Below are positions 1 to 5,624 of a DNA stretch of 10,821 bases, one piece after another. Position 1 is the first letter of the stretch. Every line of letters begins with the position of its first letter. The DNA lies in assembly GCA_030601965.1 (NCBI GenBank), contig JAUWAR010000040.1, positions 1 through 10,821 on the forward strand, in the 5' to 3' direction. The position numbers and the translations under genes are program-made. A model generated the notes under the pieces. It ran no database searches, had not been told where the DNA came from, and worked only from the letters and a program-made list of their open reading frames with translations. The DNA comes from a bacterium. GTDB taxonomy: Bacteria > Hydrothermota > UBA3073 > JACQXS01 > JAUWAR01.

Positions 1-741
1 ATGTCTTAAAGTATGGGGACTCATCTGGGTCAAATCTGCAACTTTTTCTATGTGCTTTTTGACAATCCTCTGAAGACTGCGTTGTCCTAACCTTCCTCCT
101 CTTTTATTCAAAAAAAATGCTTCCTCACTGGTAGCACAGGCTTCCAGCCTGTGAGTCTCATTGACAGGCAAGATGCCTGTCCTACTGTCAAGATAATTTA
201 ATAATGCTTTAAGAGCCTTTGAAGGAAGAGGCATTATTCTCTCTTTGTTACCTTTTCCTCTTACTTTGAGAGCACATCTCATAATGTCAAGGTCTCCTGT
301 GTTCAGTCCACATAACTCGGATGCCCTTATTCCTGTTCCATAAAGGAGTTCAAGACTTGCCCTGTCCCTTTGGGTCAATGAAGAAAGTTCCATAAGTTCT
401 GATGCTTTATCAATACTTAAGAAAGAAGGCACTTTAAATTCCTTTTTAGGATATTTAATTCCTATGGTAGGATTATTATCCACAATTTTCTCCTTTTCAA
501 GATACTTAAAAAAACTCTTAAGAGAAGAGAGTTTTCTTTGTATAGAAGAGTTTTCAAAGCCATACCTTAAAAGAGAACCAATAAAATCTCTTATCTCCTT
601 TTTCCCTATACTTTTTATATCCTCTGATTTAATAAAGTCAAAAAATTGAAGGAGGTCAACTTTGTAAAATTTGAGGGTATGAAAGGCAAGACCTTTCTCA
701 GTTTCAAGATACTTCAAAAATTTTGTAATGTATTCTTCCAT
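1..741 (-). CDS. Tyrosine recombinase, XerC/XerD type (3' end cut by window edge)
   Basis: This is a site-specific tyrosine recombinase of the phage-integrase family; the C-terminus lies outside the window. The first 247 residues are visible. An N-terminal SAM-like core-binding domain (about 1-90) is followed by the catalytic domain with box I arginine R139 (GTGIRASEL), the beta-hairpin lysine K163 (RGKGNKER) and HTLRH at 243-247 (H243, R246), where the window ends. The nucleophilic tyrosine is not seen. Size and spacing fit chromosomal-dimer-resolving XerC/D, but a phage or integron-like integrase cannot be excluded. The ATG at 741 fits the usual Xer N-terminus; no Shine-Dalgarno sequence precedes it. 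It lies 43 bases after the prenyl synthase and probably shares its transcript. Residues about 186-204 are encoded by a palindromic repeat, in the loop between the lysine hairpin and the next helices, where family lengths vary. Confidence 0.92.
   Translation of the reverse strand, partial: MEEYITKFLKYLETEKGLAFHTLKFYKVDLLQFFDFIKSEDIKSIGKKEIRDFIGSLLRYGFENSSIQRKLSSLKSFFKYLEKEKIVDNNPTIGIKYPKKEFKVPSFLSIDKASELMELSSLTQRDRASLELLYGTGIRASELCGLNTGDLDIMRCALKVRGKGNKERIMPLPSKALKALLNYLDSRTGILPVNETHRLEACATSEEAFFLNKRGGRLGQRSLQRIVKKHIEKVADLTQMSPHTLRH
131..185. repeat. Twin-hairpin REP-like element inside the recombinase gene
   Basis: GTAG (131-134) precedes a hairpin with 8-bp arms (135-142/146-153). A 9-base linker follows, then a second hairpin with 8-bp arms (163-170/174-181) and CTAC (182-185). 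On either strand each hairpin is therefore preceded by GTAG, the arrangement of paired REP sequences recognised by RAYT transposase-like proteins. Assignment to that system is inference, because no RAYT gene is in the window. The element is fully translated within the recombinase. Confidence 0.8.
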
Positions 742-757
742 TGTTGGTTTTTATGAT

Positions 758-785
758 TTTGCGCTTTGAGTTTTGCACTTGGTAT
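758..785. repeat. Heptad repeat TTTGCGC/TTTGAGT/TTTGCAC
   Basis: Three successive 7-base units start TTTG (758-764, 765-771, 772-778), and a degenerate fourth starts TTGG (779-785). They fill most of the 43-base gap between the prenyl synthase stop and the recombinase start. No function is evident. The tract resembles two other quasi-periodic tracts in this window in period but not in sequence. Confidence 0.5.
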
Positions 786-1807
786 TAAACACTTCTCTCT
801 ATTATGAAATCTGCAATCTCTATTAAAAAAGATGCATTGGTAAAATTATTCTTTAAAGTTGCTTTTGCAGATTCAACAATCTCTTTTGCTTTATTCTTTG
901 AATATGTCAGAGCACCTGAGGATTTAAGTATCTCTCTCACTTTTATCAAATCCTCAGGAGTAAGGTCACTATTTCCCAAGCAACTCTTTAAGAAGTTTTT
1001 ATCTTCATTTTTTGTATTATTTAAGGCATAAATTATTAAAAGAGTTTTTTTACCCTCTTTAATGTCCGAATCAACAGGCTTTCCAAGTCTTTTTGCATCA
1101 CCAAATACACCCAAAATATCATCAGTTATCTGAAAAGCCTGTCCAAGAAGTTTGCCATAAGTTCTTAATGTTTCAATTTGCTCATCATTAGCCTCTCCAA
1201 GAATAGCCCCAATTACAAGTGGTGCTATTGTTGTATAACTTGCTGTTTTAAGGTCAATCATTCTGAAGAAATCTTCTTCTTTTGTATCTTTCTCTTTTTC
1301 CAATATCATATCCAAAAGTTCACCATAAAAGCAGGAAAGTTCCGCATTTATAAACTCCGAGATGGCTCTTTCTTTATTCTTCAAGTTTGTTTTAAGAATT
1401 GGTTGAATAGCAAGGGCAGAGAGCATATCTCCACCAATTATTGCAGTAGAGAGTCCAAAGTGATTATCCCCTGTCAATTGTTCTGCCATTTTATGGAATG
1501 ATGGACCACCCCTTCGTATTTCATCTCTATCTATAATATCATCGTGAATAAGAAGGAAATTTTCAAGCAATTCTATTGATAAAGAGGCTTTCATAACTTC
1601 ATCTATATCTTTACCTCCAACCAGTTTATATGCCTCTATAAGTAAGATAGGTCTTATACGCTTCCCACCCCTGAGGCAGAAATCAGAAATAAGACTATGC
1701 ACTTGAACATTATACTTGCCGGTTGGTTTTGCCCTCTCTTTTTCCTCTGTGAGAAAGGAAAAAAGCAAGGCATCTATTTTATCTTTATATCTTTTAAGTT
1801 CTTCCAT
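785..1807 (-). CDS. Polyprenyl (geranylgeranyl/farnesyl-type) diphosphate synthase
   Basis: This is a trans-prenyltransferase of the isoprenoid pathway. It condenses isopentenyl diphosphate with allylic diphosphates in a Mg-dependent reaction, probably in the cytosol. Seen are GGKRIRP (47-53), the first Asp-rich motif DDIID (89-93) followed by the usual arginines (IRRGGPSFH), a second motif ITDDILGVFGD (about 227-237), and the DIKEGKKT segment. An aromatic residue (F84) sits five positions before the first Asp, which in this family usually limits product length to about C15-C20. Chain length is thus an inference. The second motif has DDILG rather than DDxxD, as in many archaeal-type and GGPP-type enzymes. 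At 340 residues it has normal length. I chose the ATG at 1807; a GTG immediately before it (1810) is also possible. No ribosome-binding site is visible, and the predicted promoter ends only a few bases upstream. Confidence 0.92.
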   Translation of the reverse strand: MEELKRYKDKIDALLFSFLTEEKERAKPTGKYNVQVHSLISDFCLRGGKRIRPILLIEAYKLVGGKDIDEVMKASLSIELLENFLLIHDDIIDRDEIRRGGPSFHKMAEQLTGDNHFGLSTAIIGGDMLSALAIQPILKTNLKNKERAISEFINAELSCFYGELLDMILEKEKDTKEEDFFRMIDLKTASYTTIAPLVIGAILGEANDEQIETLRTYGKLLGQAFQITDDILGVFGDAKRLGKPVDSDIKEGKKTLLIIYALNNTKNEDKNFLKSCLGNSDLTPEDLIKVREILKSSGALTYSKNKAKEIVESAKATLKNNFTNASFLIEIADFIIERSV

Positions 1808-1818
1808 CACTATTCTAA

Positions 1819-1847
1819 TTTCTATCAGTAAAATTATCAGATGTCAA
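1819..1847 (-). promoter_or_regulatory. Sigma-70-type promoter of the prenyl synthase/recombinase unit
   Basis: On the minus strand, a perfect TTGACA (1847-1842) is followed after 17 bases by TAGAAA (1824-1819), itself preceded by TGA as in an extended -10. The predicted transcription start is near 1812, only about 5 bases before the ATG, so the mRNA would be essentially leaderless. The promoter lies just after a terminator, consistent with a new transcription unit. Confidence 0.6.
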
Positions 1848-1865
1848 TAAAAAACTTGAATTTAA

Positions 1866-1897
1866 CAAAAAAGCCCTCCTGATTGCGCAAGAGAGCT
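1866..1897 (-). terminator. Rho-independent terminator after the TPR gene
   Basis: Read on the minus strand, AGCTCTCTT (1897-1889) pairs with AGGAGGGCT (1880-1872) as a 9-bp stem with two G-U pairs and an 8-base loop. A run of six T (1872-1867) follows. It separates the TPR gene from the prenyl synthase promoter. Confidence 0.6.
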
Positions 1898-2119
1898 TGC
1901 TGTCAAGAAAAAATTGCCGAAAAATAAAAAACTCAAATAAGTAGGATAGCTATTTGGAAAGTTGATTGGAGAAATATGTCCTACTTTTATTCTTTGATCT
2001 CTTTAACTAACTCTGTCTCCAATTTAGATAAAACATCTGTAACAATAATATCATTAATTTTTAACTCCCCAGTTTTACATTCACAGAAAAATCTAAGATT
2101 TTGTCTCTTGGACTCTACA

Positions 2120-2938
2120 TCACAGTTCTTTAAGCCATTGCCTAATTTTTTCTCCACCATCTGGCAAGTATTCTTTCTTCTCAATCGCCTTCTTATACCA
2201 TATCCTTGCCTTTTCCTTATCCCCTTTTTTCTTATAAGCAATCCCCATATTTGCCATCGCCCCGGCATCGTTTGGGTCAAGCTCTATTGCCTTCGTGTAA
2301 TCCCGAATCGCAGCATCGTAGTCCCCCTTATTCTTATAAGCAATTCCACGATTGTAAAAAGCCGCAGTATAGTTTGGGTCAAGCTCTATTGTCTTTGTGT
2401 AATCCCGAATCGCAGTATCGTAGTCCCCCTTATCATCATAAGCAATTCCACGATTGTTAAAAGCCGCAGTATAACTGGGGTTCTTATCAATTGCTTTGGT
2501 GTAGTTATATATTGCAGTGTCAAAGTCTTCCTTTTCGTAAAACTCATTCCCTTTTTCCAATAAATCTCGTGCTTCTTTTTCTTTGTCTGTTTCAACTCCG
2601 CTTGGTTGGGTCGGCTCTGCCAGAACAGCTTTATTAACAGAGGCAAGCTCTCTCATTTCCTCAGTAAGTTTTTCCGCCTCTTTTCTCCTAACTTTTACTT
2701 TTCGTATCTCCTTCTCCATTTCTTCCTTGAGTTTCTGAGCATATTGGCCAAGCTCTTTTCTTGCCTCATCCATAACTTTTTTTGCATCTTTTTCCACAGT
2801 CTTTTTTGCATCCTCCGTAATCTCCTTACGCATTGTCTGACGGTCTCTCCAGAAATAAAAACCACCAACTATCACAAGCAGAGTCACTAAAGCAATACTT
2901 ACGATAAGAACATCAAGAATAATCCTATAATCTTCCAT
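2120..2938 (-). CDS. Membrane-anchored coiled-coil TPR protein
   Basis: This 272-residue protein has a short N-terminal tail, one hydrophobic helix at about 7-29 (likely an uncleaved membrane anchor), a long charged Lys/Glu-rich stretch at about 35-100 predicted to be coiled coil, a short linker, and four 34-residue tetratricopeptide repeats (about 121-256). The repeats have the NRGIAY...GDYD.AI.DYTKAIELDPN consensus. TPRs bind proteins, so it is probably a membrane-tethered scaffold; the partner is unknown. The charged segment and repeats probably face the cytoplasm, by inference. The two central repeats are close to 90% identical as DNA (2281-2382 against 2383-2484), suggesting recent duplication. 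No ribosome-binding site is visible before the ATG at 2938. It is flanked by the toxin gene upstream and a terminator downstream. An open stretch in the +1 frame follows its stop (to 1987). Confidence 0.85.
   Translation of the reverse strand: MEDYRIILDVLIVSIALVTLLVIVGGFYFWRDRQTMRKEITEDAKKTVEKDAKKVMDEARKELGQYAQKLKEEMEKEIRKVKVRRKEAEKLTEEMRELASVNKAVLAEPTQPSGVETDKEKEARDLLEKGNEFYEKEDFDTAIYNYTKAIDKNPSYTAAFNNRGIAYDDKGDYDTAIRDYTKTIELDPNYTAAFYNRGIAYKNKGDYDAAIRDYTKAIELDPNDAGAMANMGIAYKKKGDKEKARIWYKKAIEKKEYLPDGGEKIRQWLKEL
2281..2484. repeat. Tandem duplication of a 102-bp TPR unit
   Basis: The 102 bases at 2281-2382 and the next 102 at 2383-2484 differ at roughly a dozen positions by eye, several at the far end. 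The unit is exactly 34 codons, so copy number can change without shifting the frame. Confidence 0.75.
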
Positions 2939-3096
2939 CTTTTATAAGGTTATGTCACTAATTTTGTGTAAATTTGGCATAACTTTCCTTTTCTCATAAG
3001 CTTAAAATCTTTTCTTCACCAGGGTGGATTAGCCCTTGACTGCAATATCTATATAGAACTACTGAAAGTCCTGAAAATCTATCTATCTTAATTATT

Positions 3097-3459
3097 CTAA
3101 AGACCTATACTATTTTTCATGGCATGTTCAACAGATTTCATTAATGCTTTGGGAAAAATTCCAATTTTCTTTACGATAAAGTCCACTGGTAAAGTGGTTA
3201 TCATTTCGCATCTGGACATAGATGTCTTGGCTAATCCTGTCTTAATAAAATATGGAGATGTTTCCTCAATTATAACCTCTGTTGGAAATACTGATTTGTG
3301 TACCATTGAAGTTATAGGAATCAATATTACATCAGAATAGCGTCTTCTTTTTGAATGGTCTGAGATAACCAAAGCAGGACGTAATTTCTTCTTTATGTCA
3401 CTTATTACAACAAAAGGGAAAGGAACAAGAACTACATCACCACGACTAAATCTCGCCAT
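3097..3459 (-). CDS. MazF/PemK-family toxin (endoribonuclease)
   Basis: This 120-residue protein belongs to the type II toxin family of MazF/PemK endoribonucleases, which cleave mRNA or tRNA at short sites in the cytoplasm. Seen are the N-terminal RGDVVLVPFPF strand pair, KLRPALVIS with the catalytic-type arginine at R27, ILIPITS with the conserved threonine (T50), and GLAKTSMSRCEMITTLP, matching the family's conserved late segment. Length is typical. The start at 3459 has a strong ribosome-binding site, GAGGA (3472-3468), 8 bases upstream and inside the antitoxin gene. The reading frame overlaps the antitoxin by 14 bases, the usual coupling of such pairs. Its cleavage site cannot be predicted from the sequence. 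Confidence 0.88.
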   Translation of the reverse strand: MARFSRGDVVLVPFPFVVISDIKKKLRPALVISDHSKRRRYSDVILIPITSMVHKSVFPTEVIIEETSPYFIKTGLAKTSMSRCEMITTLPVDFIVKKIGIFPKALMKSVEHAMKNSIGL

Positions 3460-3649
3460 AAAGATCTTCCTCTTTATTCACCCAAATTTTTTCAAGGACT
3501 TCCTGTTGCATTAAAAGATGAATGAGGTCTATCTGCGTTTCATTTTTACCCACAGGAATTATTATAACTTTGCTGCCATCACGGAGCTCTGGCTTTGTTT
3601 GCAAATCTATCCTCCCATGCTTATAAATACCCTTAAGCATTGTTTCCAT
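3446..3649 (-). CDS. Antitoxin of the MazF-type pair
   Basis: This 67-residue protein lies directly upstream of, and overlaps by 14 bases, the MazF-like toxin. The start MLKGIYKHGRIDLQTKPELRDGSKVIIIPV resembles small beta-rich antitoxins of the AbrB/DUF104 type (a K.I..G.I.L....L.DG..V.I pattern), which bind their own promoter. The acidic C-terminal half (about 38-67) would be the toxin-binding tail. Family membership is judged by pattern only. The ATG at 3649 is preceded by GGGGG 5 bases upstream; the internal ATG at 3640 is less likely. By analogy the pair should be autoregulated at the strong promoter just upstream. Confidence 0.75.
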   Translation of the reverse strand: METMLKGIYKHGRIDLQTKPELRDGSKVIIIPVGKNETQIDLIHLLMQQEVLEKIWVNKEEDLYGEI

Positions 3650-3669
3650 ATTTCCCCCTGTATAGTCAT

Positions 3670-3698
3670 ATATTAAAAGTTTTTTTACATCTTGTCAA
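3670..3698 (-). promoter_or_regulatory. Near-consensus sigma-70 promoter of the toxin-antitoxin pair
   Basis: On the minus strand, TTGACA (3698-3693), a 17-base spacer and TAATAT (3675-3670) precede the antitoxin. The predicted start of transcription is near 3663, giving a leader of about 14 bases that contains the GGGGG ribosome-binding site (3659-3655). No clear palindromic operator is visible. Confidence 0.75.
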
Positions 3699-3728
3699 GT
3701 TTTTTTGTATTAGAGAAAATCTCAATAC

Positions 3729-5060
3729 TTATAAACACTCCCCCCCCACAAACTCTCGCAAAAGCGAATCTTTTGGAACACAGGAATCATCCTCTACTTC
3801 TTTAACAGATTTTAGAAGTTCATAGACTCTTTTTGCCCTTATATAAGCATCCTGGCGGGATGGGTCATTTTTATAGTGCTCTATAATAGACGGAAAGGAA
3901 TGAATAATATGATGCCTTAAAATAGGCAACTCATAAGAGAGTGCCCCGTTAAGAATATAATTGGTTTTTGATATAAATGGAATTATATGTTTCATTTCAG
4001 CCCGTCGGACATAGTGCCAGTGCCCCACAGTCTTTAATGGGTCGTAATTTCTATAACGATAATCCCTTATCATTCTTCTGAGTAGTCGTATATCTGCCCA
4101 TCGGACAAAGTTTCCATCATTGTCTTTTATCTGGCAAAATGTCTCAATATAGAGTTTAAACTTTTCATCAGAAGGAATTGACTCTGTCATTTTATCATAG
4201 AGCCCATGTAGCGTGTCTATAAGTATTATCTGATTTGGTTTTAAACCCATCTTATCCATCTCTTTCTGGCACAGACCCGTTTTAAAGTCAAAACGGGGTG
4301 TTTTAACAGTTTTTCCTTGAATAAGTGAGGAGAGATGTTTATTTATAAGATTCAGGTCAAGTGCTTCTGGTGTCTCAAAGTCATAATCTCCATATTCATC
4401 TTTGGGATGCATATCAATATCAAAAAAGTAGTTATCAATATTTAAAGTAACAAGGTCTATATCTTCTTTCTTTAACTTCTCCTTTAATTTTAATGTCGTA
4501 GTTGTCTTGCCTGATGAAGAGGGACCTGCAATAATCACAACTTTGATTTTATCTTTGTTTTTTATTATCTCTGAACCAACATTTGAAATATCTTCATTAT
4601 ACGTCGTTTCAGCATCTTTGATAAGTTTTTGGAATGTTCCATTGGCTATTCTTTCGTTTAGTTTCTTTATTGTGTCACAAGAGTGGTCCACATTCCAACA
4701 AAGCACCTGCCATAGTTTTTTATAAGGCACATTTTCCTCTACTGCCTGTTTTTCGGTTTCTCTATCTCTATCTCTAATCTCTGTTCTTTTCTGTCTATAT
4801 AAGATATATGCCTTTGCAGTTTTCGCATGTCCTTTTTCTATCAGAACCTTCTCCACTATATCTTGAATATCCTCAACAGACGGAATAGTGTCTGGAAATT
4901 TATTCTCAAGGAAGGACACTACTTTATCAGAGAGTTCCTGGGTAAGGCCTTTATTATGCCCTCCAACAGATGCTGCAGCCTTATAAATAGCCGTTGTTAT
5001 TCTTGACTGGTCAAAATGGACAAGGCTACCATCTCTTTTATATATTTGTATAGGTTTCAT
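3729..5060 (-). CDS. ATP-cone domain fused to a uridine kinase-like P-loop kinase
   Basis: The 443-residue product begins with an ATP-cone domain (about 1-95: YKRDGSLVHFDQSRITTAIYKA, ending KAYILYRQKR). This is the nucleotide-sensing module known from ribonucleotide reductases and NrdR. A linker of about 80 residues follows, then a uridine kinase/phosphoribulokinase-family domain with Walker A GPSSSGKT (179-186), DNYF followed by the YGDYDFETPEALDL segment, and a second Asp motif (IILIDTLHGL). The inferred reaction is ATP-dependent phosphorylation of a nucleoside or related sugar, with the cone acting as allosteric sensor; the substrate is unproven. I chose the ATG at 5060. The open frame extends to 5099, but the extra 13 residues (MCIILPACRQAGI) are encoded by a palindromic repeat, and the promoter -10 lies inside them. 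A G8 run occurs seven codons before the stop. It is divergent from rnpB. Confidence 0.85.
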   Translation of the reverse strand: MKPIQIYKRDGSLVHFDQSRITTAIYKAAASVGGHNKGLTQELSDKVVSFLENKFPDTIPSVEDIQDIVEKVLIEKGHAKTAKAYILYRQKRTEIRDRDRETEKQAVEENVPYKKLWQVLCWNVDHSCDTIKKLNERIANGTFQKLIKDAETTYNEDISNVGSEIIKNKDKIKVVIIAGPSSSGKTTTTLKLKEKLKKEDIDLVTLNIDNYFFDIDMHPKDEYGDYDFETPEALDLNLINKHLSSLIQGKTVKTPRFDFKTGLCQKEMDKMGLKPNQIILIDTLHGLYDKMTESIPSDEKFKLYIETFCQIKDNDGNFVRWADIRLLRRMIRDYRYRNYDPLKTVGHWHYVRRAEMKHIIPFISKTNYILNGALSYELPILRHHIIHSFPSIIEHYKNDPSRQDAYIRAKRVYELLKSVKEVEDDSCVPKDSLLREFVGGECL

Positions 5061-5064
5061 GATT

Positions 5065-5084
5065 CCTGCCTGACGGCAGGCAGG
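5065..5084. repeat. CCTGCCTG/CAGGCAGG palindrome in the kinase leader
   Basis: This 20-base near-perfect palindrome has a single mismatched position near the centre of each arm. It lies between the predicted transcription start (about 5082) and the start codon (5060). Its last arm supplies CAGG, part of the only Shine-Dalgarno-like sequence before that gene. It differs in sequence from the GTAG hairpins elsewhere in the window. Confidence 0.75.
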
Positions 5085-5088
5085 TAGG

Positions 5089-5116
5089 ATAATACACATT
5101 TTCTATAAGAAGTCAA
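5089..5116 (-). promoter_or_regulatory. Promoter of the ATP-cone kinase gene
   Basis: On the minus strand, TTGACT (5116-5111), a 16-base spacer and TATTAT (5094-5089) predict a transcription start near 5082, placing almost the whole leader inside the palindrome at 5065-5084. This supports starting the protein at 5060 rather than 5099. Confidence 0.6.
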
Positions 5117-5131
5117 GGAAAAACAAAAATC

Positions 5132-5161
5132 TTGACAGTAATGAATAAGTGTACCTAAAAT
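5132..5161 (+). promoter_or_regulatory. Promoter of rnpB
   Basis: TTGACA (5132-5137), an 18-base spacer and TAAAAT (5156-5161) place transcription initiation near G5168, which is where the P1 helix of RNase P RNA begins. It is back-to-back with the kinase promoter. Confidence 0.7.
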
Positions 5162-5167
5162 TATATA

Positions 5168-5521
5168 GGTCTGAGGAAGATTGGATGACTACTCTCGAGA
5201 AATCGGGGGAGGAAAGTCCGGGCACCATAAGGCAGGGTAGTTGCTAACAGCAACCCGGAGTAATCCGCGGGAAAGTGCCACAGAAAAGATACAGCCAATG
5301 GTCCCATTGGGGCACAGGCAATGGTGAAAAGGCGAGGTAAGAGCTCACCGCTCCGATGGCAACATCGGAGGCAGGGTAAACCCTACCCGGTGCAAGACTA
5401 AACAGAGAGAGTAGGTGGTCCCGCCTCATAAGAGATAATTATCTCTTGACTCTCAGGTAGGTCGCTTAGATAAATGGTCATCTTCGACAGAACCCGGCTT
5501 ATAGGTCTCACTCAGACCTAT
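5168..5521 (+). ncRNA. rnpB: RNase P RNA (bacterial, A-type-like)
   Basis: This is the catalytic RNA of ribonuclease P, which removes 5' leaders from precursor tRNAs. The universally conserved 5' core GGGGAGGAAAGTCCGGGC (5205-5222) and the 3' core ACAGAACCCGGCTTATAGG (about 5487-5505) are both present, as is GAGAGTAGGTGG in the middle region. The ends pair as P1: GGTCTGAG (5168-5175) with CTCAGACC (5511-5518), extendable by three pairs to 5165/5521. GATGACTA (5184-5191) can pair with TGGTCATC (5474-5481) as P2. A GCTCCGATGG/CATCGGAGGC hairpin (about 5351-5373) and an AAGAGATAA/TTATCTCTT hairpin (5429-5446) are peripheral helices. The length of about 354 bases is normal. No strong terminator follows; the inverted TTTAGG tract downstream may serve instead. 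Confidence 0.96.
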
Positions 5522-5524
5522 TAT

Positions 5525-5617
5525 AAATACCTAAAAGTCCAAAATGCCTAAAAATCCAAAAATTTAGGTATTTAGGCATTTGATTTAATATTTAGGTGTT
5601 TAGGAATTTAGGTATTT
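5525..5617. repeat. Inverted TTTAGGNN quasi-octad repeat between rnpB and the NYN gene
   Basis: Units of TTTAGG plus two bases recur on the plus strand (5563, 5571, 5591, 5599, 5607). Their complements (CCTAAA) occur in the first half (5525-5552). Two nested pairings are possible: AAATACCTAAA (5525-5535) with TTTAGGTATTT (5607-5617), and AAATGCCTAAA (5542-5552) with TTTAGGCATTT (5571-5581). The structure could slow or end rnpB transcription, but no clean T-run follows. Confidence 0.75.
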
Positions 5618-5624
5618 AAATTCT

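Noticed and set aside
131..185. CRISPR array interpretation of the palindromes
   Set aside because: There is no regular repeat-spacer pattern and no cas gene; paired hairpins with GTAG feet fit REP elements better.
464..649. 61-codon plus-strand frame
   Set aside because: It is antisense to the recombinase N-terminal domain, which is clearly the real gene.
1976..2563. 195-codon plus-strand frame over the TPR gene
   Set aside because: Its repeats are the antisense reading of the TPR units; the minus-strand TPR protein explains the periodicity.
2945..2985. GTTATG...CATAAC inverted repeat upstream of the TPR gene
   Set aside because: Six-base arms 20-odd bases apart in AT-rich DNA are expected by chance; no promoter could be aligned convincingly with it.
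2939..3050. Protein-like minus-strand stretch (DFKLMRKGKLCQIYTKLVT) upstream of the TPR gene
   Set aside because: It is interrupted by a stop and lacks a start and ribosome-binding site; it might be a gene remnant but cannot be supported.
5061..5099. N-terminal extension of the kinase (MCIILPACRQAGI)
   Set aside because: It is encoded by a palindromic repeat and overlaps the predicted -10 box; the ATG at 5060 gives a normal ATP-cone start.
5244..5429. 61-codon frame on the minus strand
   Set aside because: It lies entirely within RNase P RNA and has no protein-like features.
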